Shown in pieces: positions 25,981 to 34,554 of a stretch of DNA of 57,272 nt. This stretch comes from Verrucomicrobiota bacterium (GTDB lineage: Bacteria; Verrucomicrobiota; Verrucomicrobiia; CAIQCK01), in NCBI GenBank assembly GCA_016235595.1, contig JACRJX010000006.1:1-57272 (forward strand), given 5' to 3'. The stretch's first letter is position 1, and every line of letters begins with the position of its first letter. The translations under genes and the position numbers were made by a program. Below the pieces are notes generated by a model, which worked only from the letters and a program-made list of their open reading frames with translations, searched no databases and was not told the origin of the DNA.

Positions 25981-26952
25981 TTAGTGGCCGCCAAACAGCC
26001 ACATCACCAGCGGCAGGACGAGCAGCAGATACATGGTGGTGTTGACGACGAAGAGCACAGAGGCCTCGCGAGGACGCAGGTCGAACATGTTCGCCAAAGC
26101 GACCATCGTCACCGAGGTCGGCACGAACGATTGCACGACCACGACGTCCCAGCGCAGGTCGCGCAGCGCCAGCGGCGTCCACCACGTCACACAAGCCAGC
26201 ACCAGGCCCACGGCGGCTCCGAGCACGAATCGCACCGCGGCCAGACCGGCCAGCATCCGCCACAGCGAGTGCACCCGCGAGAAGTGCAGCAGCAGGCCGA
26301 TGCCGAAGAACGCCATTGGCGTGATACTGAACACCAGGATATCCAGCACGTGCCACGTGACGATTTGCGGCGGACGCGGCACGCCCATCACCGAGAGGAC
26401 GATTCCCAGCACGACCACGGGCAATCCCGCTGAGCGCCAATCGAAGAGACTGCTGACGATCAGTTTTCGCATCGAGGCGGACGGTTGCGCGTCGGAGTAA
26501 TGACGCGCGAGCGGGTAGAGCAGCAACACCATCGTCGGCGTGAAGAGCAGGATGTAGAGGTTGGACAAACCCATGCCCGGCTCGCCGTAGAGCAGGTAAA
26601 GGACGAACGCGCCCATCGTGAAACCGTTGTTGCCCGTGCCGCCTGCGGTTGCGAACAACCCGGTTTCAGCGCGGTCGCGCGTGACGAACCGTGCCAGAGC
26701 CAGCGACAGGAACGTCATGGCCACGATGTGCGCTGCCGCGGACAACGGCAGGGCGATGTCAGCCAGATGGAGCGGCGTGCCCCAGATACTCAGGCCGCCG
26801 ACGATGGGGTAAGCGAAGACGCCGACGAACGTCATGATGCCCCGGGCTGCCCGATCGCCGGCCAGATTGAGTCGCTGGCAGACGTAGCCCGCCAGGGTGG
26901 CCGCCATGACCGTCCCTGCCGCTACCGTCAATCTGATCGCCGTATCTGTCAT
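25981..26952 (-). CDS. AEC family transporter
   Basis: 323 residues with about ten hydrophobic segments arranged in two halves, as in the auxin efflux carrier (AEC) family (PF03547). The first half has GIMTFVGVFAYPIVGGLSIW and TGNNGFTMGAFVLYLLYG. The second half contains SITPMAFFGIGLLLHFS and VVVQSFVPTSVTMVALANMF, the typical C-terminal-half motif. The ATG at 26952 has AAGGA 7 nt upstream and is preferred to a longer frame. AEC proteins export or import small organic acids or auxin-like compounds; the substrate here is unknown. Confidence 0.85.
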   Translation of the reverse strand: MTDTAIRLTVAAGTVMAATLAGYVCQRLNLAGDRAARGIMTFVGVFAYPIVGGLSIWGTPLHLADIALPLSAAAHIVAMTFLSLALARFVTRDRAETGLFATAGGTGNNGFTMGAFVLYLLYGEPGMGLSNLYILLFTPTMVLLLYPLARHYSDAQPSASMRKLIVSSLFDWRSAGLPVVVLGIVLSVMGVPRPPQIVTWHVLDILVFSITPMAFFGIGLLLHFSRVHSLWRMLAGLAAVRFVLGAAVGLVLACVTWWTPLALRDLRWDVVVVQSFVPTSVTMVALANMFDLRPREASVLFVVNTTMYLLLVLPLVMWLFGGH

Positions 26953-27043
26953 CGTGTGTCCTTGTCTGTAGCAGAACCGGCACAAGGATGCGTGAAAAAT
27001 ATTGTGTAACGGCGTCACCCCACGGCGCGGCGATTTCGCGGCT

Positions 27044-27071
27044 TTGCCTTCGTTGCCGCGCGTGGTAGTTT
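27044..27071 (+). promoter_or_regulatory. Promoter of folC (TTGCCT-16-TAGTTT)
   Basis: TTGCCT at 27044-27049 and TAGTTT at 27066-27071. The GTG start at 27080 follows 8 nt after the -10 box, so a leaderless mRNA is likely. Confidence 0.4.
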
Positions 27072-27079
27072 CGATCGCA

Positions 27080-28378
27080 GTGACTTACGAACAGACAATC
27101 GAATACCTCTACGGCATCCAGCTTTTCGGCATCAAGCTGGGTTTGGAGAACGTTCGCGCCTTGCTGAAGTTGATGGGAGACCCGCACGAGACACCGCCGC
27201 TGGCGGGCCGATTCATCCACATCGCCGGTACGAACGGCAAGGGCAGCGTTGCGGCGATGCTCAGCGCCATCGGCCAGCGCGCCGGCCTGCGCGTCGGCCT
27301 ATACACGTCGCCGCATCTGGTCAGCTTCTGCGAACGTATGCAGGTGAACGGCCAGCCCATTCCGGAGGCGGACGTGGTGCGGCTGGTGAGCGAAATCCGC
27401 CCGTTGATGCAGCGTGTGGCGGAGATGCCGGAGCACGCACACCCGACGTTTTTCGAGGCGATCACGGCAATAGCGCTGCGGTATTTCCAGGAGCGGCGTT
27501 GCGACCTCGTCATCTGGGAAACCGGCATGGGCGGGCGGCTCGATGCGACCAACGTCGTCACGCCCATGGTGAGTATCATCACCAACGTTCAAAACGACCA
27601 CGCCGCCTATCTGGGCGACACCATCGCGAAGATCGCGAAGGAAAAAGCCGGTGTGATCAAGCCCGGCGTGCCGGTGGTGACTGCAGCGGCGGACCCCGCG
27701 GTGCTGGAGGTCATCGAGCAGACGGCGGCGGAGGTGCACGCACCGCTGACGGTGGTTCGGTCAAGCGATTGCCAGCTGCTTGGCGAAGATCTGCGTGGCC
27801 AGCGCATTCGCGTCGGCGGAATCGAATGCATGATTCCGCTGATTGGGGCGCATCAGGTGGTGAACGCGGCGACGGCCATCACAGCGGTGCGGCTGGCATT
27901 GAAGGTGTCCGACGAGATGATTTGCGAGGGACTGGCGCGAACACGGTGGCCGGGCCGGTTTCACGTCATGTCGGGCGATCCGGTCGTTGTGCTTGACGGC
28001 GCACACAATCCTGGTGCCGCCGAGGTGCTGGGCGCGACGTTAGAGCGGCATTTTCCAGGGCAACGGCTGGTGATGGTTCTCGGCATCCTGCGCGACAAGG
28101 ACCGTGAAGGTATCTGCCGGGCGCTCGTGCCGCACGCGACGGAGGTGCTCACAGTGCGCGTGCCGAGCGAGCGTTCGTCCAACCCGGCGGAGTTGGCGGA
28201 AATTTGCCGGCGGGTCGCGCCAGGCGTGCGTGTGCACAACGCCAACACGGTGGCGGCGGCACTGGAGGAGTGCAGTGAATACGACGGTGTGGTGTTGATC
28301 ACTGGCTCGCTGTTTCTCGTGGGCGAGACACTGGCGCTGGTGCAGCGGCGGCGGCTGGAGGCGGGGATGAATCAATGA
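27080..28378 (+). CDS. folC: Folylpolyglutamate synthase / dihydrofolate synthase
   Basis: 432 residues from GTG at 27080. Mur-ligase-like: FIHIAGTNGKGSVAAMLSA is the ATP-binding loop, LGLENVRALLKLMG the entry motif, LVIWETGMGGRLDATNV the folate/Mg site, and NVQNDHAAYLGDTIAKIAKE plus VVLDGAHNPGAAEV are hallmark FolC segments. It adds glutamate to folates in the cytoplasm. The start is inferred from family N-termini (VTYEQTIEYLYG) and the promoter; the longer frame lacks conservation. It overlaps the following HAD gene by ATGA, implying translational coupling. Confidence 0.92.
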   Translation: MTYEQTIEYLYGIQLFGIKLGLENVRALLKLMGDPHETPPLAGRFIHIAGTNGKGSVAAMLSAIGQRAGLRVGLYTSPHLVSFCERMQVNGQPIPEADVVRLVSEIRPLMQRVAEMPEHAHPTFFEAITAIALRYFQERRCDLVIWETGMGGRLDATNVVTPMVSIITNVQNDHAAYLGDTIAKIAKEKAGVIKPGVPVVTAAADPAVLEVIEQTAAEVHAPLTVVRSSDCQLLGEDLRGQRIRVGGIECMIPLIGAHQVVNAATAITAVRLALKVSDEMICEGLARTRWPGRFHVMSGDPVVVLDGAHNPGAAEVLGATLERHFPGQRLVMVLGILRDKDREGICRALVPHATEVLTVRVPSERSSNPAELAEICRRVAPGVRVHNANTVAAALEECSEYDGVVLITGSLFLVGETLALVQRRRLEAGMNQ

Positions 28379-29184
28379 AGGAGGTCAGAGGCCAGAGGCC
28401 GGAGATCAGCAATCAATCGGTTGACAACGGTCCCCGGTCTTCAGTCGGCGGTAGTCGGTCCCCGATCCTTGGTCGTCTTTCAAAACTGCGGGCGGTGACG
28501 TTTGATGCGGGCGGGACTTTGCTCTATCCGCATCCGTCGGTCGGCGGGATTTACGCGGAGGCGGCACGACGGCACGGCGTGGTGGCGGATGCGGGCGCAA
28601 TGGAGAACGGATTCCGGCAGGCGTGGGTGGCGTGTCATCACGACGATGCGGTGGCCGCAGCGGGCAACGTGAGCCAGCGCGACTGGTGGCGCGAACTGGT
28701 GTTCCGGACGCTGGAGATGGCGGGCGTGGCGATGCCGGACCGCGAGGCGTATTTCCACGAGCTTTACGAACTGTTTGCGCGGCCGGAGGTCTGGCGGCTT
28801 TTTCCCGATGCCGTCGAGACGTTGACGGCCGTGAGGCGGCGCGGTCTGAAGGTGGGCCTGTTGTCGAACTGGGACCATCGCCTGCGGCCGGTGCTGGAAG
28901 GGCTGGGGCTGATGCCGTTGCTGGACGCGGTGACGATCTCCTGCGAAGTGGGCGTGGAGAAACCGGACCCGAAGATTTTTCGTGTGGCGTGGTCGGCGCT
29001 AGGCGTGGCGCATGGCGAGGAGGTGTTGCACGTCGGCGACAGCTACCGCGACGACGTGCGCGGCGCTCTGGCGGTGGGCATGGACGCCGTGCTGGTGGAA
29101 CGCGCGGGCAAGCATCCCTGGGATGGCGCGACGATTCGCCAGTTGGGCGAACTACTGGCAGTGCTGGATGTTGCGAAGGCGTGA
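28375..29184 (+). CDS. HAD-family hydrolase with repeat-derived N-terminal extension
   Basis: 269 residues. The HAD core starts only at about residue 40 (LRAVTFDAGGTLLYPHPSVG, motif I DAGGT), followed by a four-helix cap, VGLLSNWDHRLRPVLEGL (motif II Ser/Asn region), VEKPDPKIFRVAW (motif III Lys) and VLHVGDSYRDDVRGALAVG (motif IV). It is a phosphatase-type enzyme of unknown substrate. The preceding ~35 residues are encoded by 15 degenerate 7-bp repeats and have no family counterpart. The start ATG overlaps the folC stop (ATGA). An internal start near the HAD core is possible but no good site was seen. Confidence 0.85.
   Translation: MKEVRGQRPEISNQSVDNGPRSSVGGSRSPILGRLSKLRAVTFDAGGTLLYPHPSVGGIYAEAARRHGVVADAGAMENGFRQAWVACHHDDAVAAAGNVSQRDWWRELVFRTLEMAGVAMPDREAYFHELYELFARPEVWRLFPDAVETLTAVRRRGLKVGLLSNWDHRLRPVLEGLGLMPLLDAVTISCEVGVEKPDPKIFRVAWSALGVAHGEEVLHVGDSYRDDVRGALAVGMDAVLVERAGKHPWDGATIRQLGELLAVLDVAKA
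28382..28486. repeat. Fifteen degenerate 7-bp repeats at the start of the HAD gene
   Basis: The run divides cleanly into heptamers: AGGTCAG, AGGCCAG, AGGCCGG, AGATCAG, then several of the form TCNNNGG such as TCCCCGG, TCGGCGG, TCCTTGG. It lies immediately after the folC-HAD junction and is translated as the HAD N-terminal extension. Confidence 0.75.
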
Positions 29185-29216
29185 CGGCTTTTCTTGCGGT
29201 GAGAATGAGAACGTGT

Positions 29217-29245
29217 TTGACGGGGTTCCCGTGGCGGTGCTACAG
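29217..29245 (+). promoter_or_regulatory. Promoter of tRNA-Pro (TTGACG-17-CTACAG)
   Basis: TTGACG (29217-29222) and CTACAG (29240-29245) with 17-bp spacing, about 70 nt before the mature tRNA end. Confidence 0.45.
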
Positions 29246-29317
29246 AGAAGGCGCTTTTTCTGGCGGTGAACCAGGCAGGACGGCTTCGGCGGTCCTCTGT
29301 GGGGAGAAAAGCAGTGT

Positions 29318-29394
<77 letters not shown>

Positions 29395-29425
29395 TTTTAT
29401 TCCGCATAAGCCAACGCATTGCGCG

Positions 29426-31348
29426 TCAGGCTTGCTTTGGATTCGAGCCTTTTTCCGGCAACAACTCGTCCACGCGGTAGAGCGTGACTTTTTCGGCGCG
29501 GCCTTTCAACGCATACACGCCGACGGGCTGCGTGCGCACGCGTTCTTTCACGAGGCTGTAAACCGCCTCGCTGATAAGCAGGTCGGTGCCGGTTTCCTTG
29601 TTGATGCCCTCGATGCGGGAAGCCGTGTTTACGGTGTCGCCGATGGCGGTGTATTCGCTGCGTTGTGCCGAGCCGACCTCGCCGACCAGTGCCGTGCCCG
29701 CGTGGATGCCGATGCCGATCTTGATCTCCGGGTAACCATTTGCTTTCCACTGCGGTTGTAGCGCAGCCAACTCCTTGCGCATCTCCAGCGCCGCCGAGAC
29801 GGCGCGCAATGCATCGTCCGCCGCCCCGCGGCTCGTCGGCGCGCCCCAGAACGCCATGATCGCGTCGCCGATATACTTGTCCAGAGTGCCGCCGTGCTGG
29901 GCAACGATGGCTGACATGGCGGTGAGGTATTCGTTCAACTGCGTGATCAGTGTTTTTGGATCGCCCTTCTCAAAAAGCGTGGTGAAGTTGCGGATATCCG
30001 AGAAGAACACCACCAAATGCCGCTCGTGAGGCGCGAGCAACAGCTGCAACGCGCCGTATTCCTTCATGAGTTCGTCGGCGACTTCCTTCGACACCTGCCG
30101 CTCCAGTGCCTGACGTGCGCGACGCTTCTCCAGTTGCTCGGTGAGCAATTGCCAGGCGAGGCCGCTGAGCGTGACGGGAACAAGCACGGCAATCGGTGCC
30201 GCCAGCGGAAGAACCATCAACATATTGTTGAATACGACCTGGCAGACGGCCACATAGGCGATCGTCAGAGCCATGGCTGGCACCAACCGCAACAGGGGAT
30301 GGCGGATTGCGAGAAGCGACAAGACGCCCGCCGTGGCGAAACCCATGATCAATAGCCATTCGACGAAGGGACGCGACTCGTGAAGTTCATTGTGTTTGAG
30401 CAACGTAGAAACGGCGGCTGCGTGGATTTCCACGCCGGGGATTTCCCTGCCGAACGGCGTCGCGTGAGAGTCCTGCATGAAATTCTGAGTCGGCCCGATC
30501 AAGACGATTTTGTTTTTGAAAATCTCGCCATTGTGTAAGTTTCTCTCCCATGCCTTGGGCTGGAAGAGATTATAGAAGGGGTAGGTGGGGATCGTTCGTT
30601 TCGGTCCGGCGAAATTGATGGGAATTTGCCCGCGTGTCAGTGCCCACTGCGTTTTCGGATCGGCCAATTGCGCCAGGCGTACCGAGAGTCCCGTGATCAG
30701 CTGGTTTTCCTCGGAATATAACCATCGCGGATAGATGCGTCGCACCACGTTATCCACGTCCGCCTTGTAATTGACTGCGGCACACAGTTCCAAAGCGGGT
30801 ACCGAATCTGGCAACACGGGTTGCGGGAGCATCCATTTCTCACGATTATCGCCGTGGCCGGTGGTTACCTCAGTCCAATTGGCACCGACCACCACGCGGT
30901 TTCTTGCCTTTTCAAGCGCTGTGCGCAACGCATCATCGTCATCGGGACCGTATTTGCTTGGCGACGTGAAGAGTAAATCGAAACCGACCACTTTAGCACC
31001 GGCTGCAAGCAGTTGTTCCAACGCCAACGCATGCACTTTTCGCGGCCAAGGCCAGGAGCTCAGTAGTTTTAGCGTTGGATTCTGTTTCAGTTCTTCAGGA
31101 GAAAACGTTTCGGTTACAAACGAGTCCTCGTCAATGCCGATGATCAGCACCTCATGTGACGGTGCTTCCGGTCCACGCCAGCGAAAACGTTGATCAATAC
31201 TTGCCAATTCCCATTTCGTGACGAAGTTAAGTGGAAACCACTCCATCAGACCCACGAGGAGCAGGGACCAAACGATGGCCAAGCATGCGATCACCATCCG
31301 GTCGCGCCGGACGCGTGTTTGCCAGAGGTTTTGCAGCCATTGTTGCAT
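29426..31348 (-). CDS. CHASE2-domain adenylate/guanylate cyclase
   Basis: 640 residues. After a first membrane helix (MVIACLAIVWSLLLVGLM) comes a periplasmic CHASE2 sensor (about 45-330, with VLIIGIDEDSF and KNKIVLIGPT), three membrane helices (about 335-420) and a class III cyclase domain at the end: VVFFSDIRNFTTLFE (first metal Asp), KYIGDAIMAFWGAP (second Asp), IKIGIGIHAGTALVGEVGS and EYTAIGDTVNTASRIEG. It would make cAMP or cGMP in response to an outside signal. It follows RNase HIII by 15 bp on the same strand. The substrate base is not determined by eye. Confidence 0.9.
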   Translation of the reverse strand: MQQWLQNLWQTRVRRDRMVIACLAIVWSLLLVGLMEWFPLNFVTKWELASIDQRFRWRGPEAPSHEVLIIGIDEDSFVTETFSPEELKQNPTLKLLSSWPWPRKVHALALEQLLAAGAKVVGFDLLFTSPSKYGPDDDDALRTALEKARNRVVVGANWTEVTTGHGDNREKWMLPQPVLPDSVPALELCAAVNYKADVDNVVRRIYPRWLYSEENQLITGLSVRLAQLADPKTQWALTRGQIPINFAGPKRTIPTYPFYNLFQPKAWERNLHNGEIFKNKIVLIGPTQNFMQDSHATPFGREIPGVEIHAAAVSTLLKHNELHESRPFVEWLLIMGFATAGVLSLLAIRHPLLRLVPAMALTIAYVAVCQVVFNNMLMVLPLAAPIAVLVPVTLSGLAWQLLTEQLEKRRARQALERQVSKEVADELMKEYGALQLLLAPHERHLVVFFSDIRNFTTLFEKGDPKTLITQLNEYLTAMSAIVAQHGGTLDKYIGDAIMAFWGAPTSRGAADDALRAVSAALEMRKELAALQPQWKANGYPEIKIGIGIHAGTALVGEVGSAQRSEYTAIGDTVNTASRIEGINKETGTDLLISEAVYSLVKERVRTQPVGVYALKGRAEKVTLYRVDELLPEKGSNPKQA

Positions 31349-31363
31349 CGGATGGTTCCTGTG

Positions 31364-32293
31364 TCAGAGCTGCTGGGAAATTTTCTGCGTTGTGCGGAAA
31401 TGGAGCTTGGCCACCTCTCCGAGTTTGGCCATGCCGTGCTTCTTCAGAAACTCACGGCCGGCTTGATCCACCTGCGCGCCGGCGCCCTTGGGCATCTCGA
31501 TATCGTATTCCTTGCTCAGCGCCGCCAATCTCCGCACGAACTCTTCGCGCGCAATAATGGAGGCCGCCGCCACGGCCAGGTCGCTCTCCGCCTTGTGCCG
31601 TTGCACCAGCTGGATGGCGCGGCCGCGCTTCAGCAGCGCGTTCTCGATGAGCCGCTTGTCGCCAAACTGGTCGGCCACGGCGCGTTTGCATTCCTCGCCG
31701 GATTTCTCCAACGCTTCCAGCACGTTCTCGATGACGCGCGCATGACCCCACGCGAGCATCTTGTTCACGTTACGCATCTTCACGAGCAGATCGTTGTAGG
31801 CGCGCGGTCCGATGGGGACGACCGCCACGACGCAACCGGGGGTTTGGCGGATCAGCTTCGCCAGCTCGAAGATGCGCGCGTCGCTTGTGACGGTCTTGCT
31901 GTCGCGCACGCCGCTGCCACGCAACGCGTCAATGGCCGCACGGTTCAGAAACACGCCGGCGACGGTGAGCGGACCAAAGAAATCGCCTTTGCCGCTCTCA
32001 TCCACGCCGATGCGCGGATCCAGGATGGTCGGGTCGTGGATATGCTCGTAGCCGAGCCGCGCCTCGCCGAGGATTTCCGGTTCCAGATAGAACTGCACGA
32101 ACTCCTCGACACCCTTGCCCTGAACGAGCAGCTTGCCGCTTTGAAACGCCGTCACCTGCAGCTTGTCCTTCGACGCGCCGAAGTGAGCATAAGGAACCTC
32201 GCGAAAAACGAAATTGCGCTGCGCCAGATCGAGCCGGATGCGCTCGAACTGTTCGTCGGTCAACTTGACGGTGTAAGAAGTCAGTGGCGGCAT
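31364..32293 (-). CDS. rnhC: Ribonuclease HIII
   Basis: 309 residues. The N-terminal ~90 residues form the TBP-like substrate-binding domain typical of RNase HIII. The catalytic part starts at IGVDESGKGDFFGPLTVAGV (first Asp-Glu pair), with GVRDSKTVT, KAESDLAVAAASIIAREEFV and a final FHF-like strand LHFRTT. The DEDE-type active site removes RNA from RNA/DNA hybrids. Probably transcribed with the CHASE2 cyclase downstream (15-bp gap). The divergent region to mutY (32294-32373) consists largely of 7-bp repeats. Confidence 0.92.
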   Translation of the reverse strand: MPPLTSYTVKLTDEQFERIRLDLAQRNFVFREVPYAHFGASKDKLQVTAFQSGKLLVQGKGVEEFVQFYLEPEILGEARLGYEHIHDPTILDPRIGVDESGKGDFFGPLTVAGVFLNRAAIDALRGSGVRDSKTVTSDARIFELAKLIRQTPGCVVAVVPIGPRAYNDLLVKMRNVNKMLAWGHARVIENVLEALEKSGEECKRAVADQFGDKRLIENALLKRGRAIQLVQRHKAESDLAVAAASIIAREEFVRRLAALSKEYDIEMPKGAGAQVDQAGREFLKKHGMAKLGEVAKLHFRTTQKISQQL

Positions 32294-32299
32294 TGTTAG

Positions 32300-32362
32300 C
32301 GAAACGTGAAACGAAAAACGTGAGACATGATACCTGATGATTTCACATTTTACGTTTCACGC
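32300..32362. repeat. Nine degenerate 7-bp repeats between rnhC and mutY
   Basis: Heptamers CGAAACG, TGAAACG, AAAAACG, TGAGACA, TGATACC, TGATGAT, TTCACAT, TTTACGT and TTCACGC fill the divergent intergenic region. The two ends are inverted (CGTGAAACG-like against CGTTTCACG-like), so it can also fold. Confidence 0.7.
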
Positions 32363-32373
32363 CTGGCGCGCGT

Positions 32374-33435
32374 ATGCTTAACACAGACTTGAACCCTGCG
32401 GAAATCCAAAAACGGCTTGTGTGTTGGTTTGACCGCCATGCCCGGAAGCTGCCCTGGCGCTCCGGCGCGGCGCGGCGCGACCCGTATCGCGTATGGGTTT
32501 CCGAGATCATGCTCCAACAAACACAGGTGGCGACGGTGATCCCGTATTACCGGCGCTGGTTGCGGTTGTTTCCAAACGTCACCGCGCTGGCGGGCGCGAA
32601 GCCTGCGGCGGTGCTGAAGGCGTGGGAAGGTCTGGGCTATTACAGCCGCGCGCGCAATCTCCACGCCGCCGCGCGCGAAGTCGTGCGGCGGCACGGGGGA
32701 CGCGTGCCGGCGACTCGCGATGGGTTGCTGGCATTGCCTGGCATTGGCCGCTACACGGCGGGCGCCATCCTCAGCATCGCCTTTGGGCAACCGGAGCCTC
32801 TGGTGGACGGCAACGTCGCTCGTGTGCTGGCACGATTGTTCGGCATCCGCCAAAACGTGAAATCCGGCACGGGCCAGGCGCGGCTCTGGAAACTGGCCTC
32901 CTTGCTCGTGCCGCCGAAACGACCGGGCGCTTTCAATGAATCGTTGATGGAACTTGGCGCGACCCTCTGCAAGCCGCAGAACCCGCGCTGCGACAGTTGC
33001 CCGGTGCGCCAGCTTTGCGTGGCGTTACGCCGCCGGGCGGTTGATCGACTGCCGAACACCGGAAAGCGTCCGCAATCCCGCCTCGTCCGGCAGCGTGCGC
33101 TGCTGATCTGGCGCGGCGGTCGCGTGTTGATCCGGCAGCGGAAAGCAGGCGGCTTGCTTGGAGACTTCTGGGAGTTCCCCGACACCGTGCCGGCTGGAGT
33201 TCGTTGCTCGTCCGGTAGGCGCATCGCCACGGTGCGCCACGGCGTGATGAACGACCGGCTGGTCGTGGACGCGTTCGTTTGTCGCTGGCAAGGCGGAACG
33301 CCAAAAGGTCAGGGCAGGGGAGCACGATGGCGTTGGGCACGGCCTTCCGACCTCCGCCGCCTGCCGTTTATCGGCGCGCATCGAAAGATCATTGCGGCCA
33401 ATGTCAGTGGTTTCGCTTCCGGCCGGGGACAATGA
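32374..33435 (+). CDS. mutY: A/G-specific adenine glycosylase
   Basis: 353 residues. It starts with WFDRHARKLPWR and SEIMLQQTQVATVIPYYRRW (substrate-recognition helix), then the helix-hairpin-helix LPGIGRYTAGAILSIAFGQ and catalytic Asp region VDGNVARVLARLFG. A [4Fe-4S] site C-x6-C-x2-C-x5-C (CKPQNPRCDSCPVRQLC) closes the glycosylase domain. The C-terminal ~120 residues are a NUDIX-like 8-oxoG-recognition domain, somewhat short. It removes adenine opposite 8-oxoguanine. No clear ribosome-binding site; the next gene is convergent, 22 bp away. Confidence 0.93.
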   Translation: MLNTDLNPAEIQKRLVCWFDRHARKLPWRSGAARRDPYRVWVSEIMLQQTQVATVIPYYRRWLRLFPNVTALAGAKPAAVLKAWEGLGYYSRARNLHAAAREVVRRHGGRVPATRDGLLALPGIGRYTAGAILSIAFGQPEPLVDGNVARVLARLFGIRQNVKSGTGQARLWKLASLLVPPKRPGAFNESLMELGATLCKPQNPRCDSCPVRQLCVALRRRAVDRLPNTGKRPQSRLVRQRALLIWRGGRVLIRQRKAGGLLGDFWEFPDTVPAGVRCSSGRRIATVRHGVMNDRLVVDAFVCRWQGGTPKGQGRGARWRWARPSDLRRLPFIGAHRKIIAANVSGFASGRGQ

Positions 33436-33457
33436 AGCCGCGAATCAAGCGCCGCAG

Positions 33458-34132
33458 CTATCGCTTGGCGACGATCTCCTGCTGCTGGCGCAGCTTTACC
33501 ACGACATTCGGCGGGCAGACCCCGCGCCAGTTCACCGTGGGATAGAGCACGCTGTTGCGGCCGATGATGGAGCCGGGATTGAGGACACAGTTGCAGCCGA
33601 CGTCGGCACTGTCTCCGACCACGGCGCCAAATTTCCGCAGGCCGGTGTCAATCTTGCGGCCGTCCCAGATGACGGTCAGGTTTGATTTGACTGACTTGAG
33701 ATTCGAACAGATGACGCCGGCGCCGAGGTGCGCTTTCCAGCCGAGGATGCTGTCGCCGACATAGGAGAAGTGCGGCACCTGTGCGCCATTGAAGAGGACG
33801 GCGTTCTTGAATTCACACGAGTTGCCCAGCACGCAGCCGTCACCGACGATGACATGGTCGCGTATATAGGCGCCGGCGCGGATATTGCAGTTGCGGCCGA
33901 TAATGGCGGGGCCCTTGATCATCGCGCCGTGCTCAATGACGGTGCCCTCGCCAATAAACACCTCGGAACCGACGAACGGCGTGCCGACGAGGCGGGCGTG
34001 GTTGGCGGGTTTGAGGTGCGCACGAATGTATTCCTTGATGCGCGGCAACATCTGCCACGGAAATTCGCAGCCATCGAACAAGGCGGCATGCTCGAATTGT
34101 GTCAGATCGAGAAGATTGGTGGTGCGAATCAT
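33458..34132 (-). CDS. Left-handed beta-helix (hexapeptide) acyltransferase-like protein
   Basis: 224 residues from the ATG at 34132, since the longer frame runs into tRNA-Gly. Repeated hexapeptides ([LIV]G-x4) are plain: VFIGEGTVIEHGAMIKGPAI, IGRNCNIRAGAYIRDHVIVG, GVICSNLKSVKSN. This is the left-handed beta-helix found in GlmU-type and other sugar-nucleotide acyltransferases. No nucleotidyltransferase domain is attached. Related stand-alone proteins are often labelled UDP-GlcNAc diphosphorylase. It starts 17 bp after tRNA-Gly on the same strand and is probably co-transcribed with it. Donor and acceptor unknown. Confidence 0.8.
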   Translation of the reverse strand: MIRTTNLLDLTQFEHAALFDGCEFPWQMLPRIKEYIRAHLKPANHARLVGTPFVGSEVFIGEGTVIEHGAMIKGPAIIGRNCNIRAGAYIRDHVIVGDGCVLGNSCEFKNAVLFNGAQVPHFSYVGDSILGWKAHLGAGVICSNLKSVKSNLTVIWDGRKIDTGLRKFGAVVGDSADVGCNCVLNPGSIIGRNSVLYPTVNWRGVCPPNVVVKLRQQQEIVAKR

Positions 34133-34149
34133 TTGCGGAGAAAAAAAGT

Positions 34150-34226
34150 TGGAGCGAGCGATGGGATTCGAACCCACGACATTCACCTTGGCAAGGTGAC
34201 GCTCTACCAGACTGAGCTACGCTCGC
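34150..34226 (-). tRNA. tRNA-Gly (GCC)
   Basis: 77 nt with encoded CCA. Acceptor GCGAGCG/CGCTCGC, anticodon arm CACCT-TGCCAAG-type with anticodon GCC, T-loop GTTCGAATC. Located just upstream of the beta-helix gene. Confidence 0.97.
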
Positions 34227-34554
34227 TTCCAAAAACCGGGCACATGTTAGTCAGAACGCCGGACAGTGCAAGTTGAAATTCACACTTGATATTCACGACA
34301 GAAAAGCGCCTTTCCTGCATCTCTTTCCCCTGCGGGTGTCTGCTCGAGTTTCGCCGAGAAGCCGTTTTTCACTTTTTAGCACGGTTGCGGGCACGTTTTC
34401 GCGCTGGCCAAGCCTGGCGCGATGGGTTTTTTGGACAAGCGTCGCACATCTGTGCATCACTTAATCGGATGGACTAGACCTCGAAAACAGGTTAGTATTC
34501 GTGATTAATACTACAGACCAGTGTTTCAAGCAGTTCAATAAAACGAGGCAAGCC
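34227..34554. other. Divergent intergenic region between tRNA-Gly and a small membrane-protein ORF
   Basis: Beyond the tRNA-Gly promoter no gene is convincing. On the plus strand a GC-rich hairpin (about 34399-34423, TCGCGC/GCGCGA) is followed by TTTTTT at about 34428-34433, which looks like an intrinsic terminator, although no gene ends before it. A second inverted repeat, TAGTATT/AATACTA, lies near 34493-34513. The short frames here have no recognisable character. Confidence 0.35.
34244..34271 (-). promoter_or_regulatory. Promoter of tRNA-Gly (TTGCAC-16-TAACAT)
   Basis: Minus-strand TTGCAC (34266-34271) and TAACAT (34244-34249), 16-bp spacing, 18 bp before the tRNA 5' end. Confidence 0.5.

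Noticed and set aside
31190..32299. 369-codon plus-strand frame
   Set aside because: Antisense to RNase HIII, whose catalytic motifs are unmistakable.
34273..34477. Two 63-codon plus-strand frames
   Set aside because: No ribosome-binding site or motif; the area holds a hairpin with a T-run that suggests non-coding DNA.
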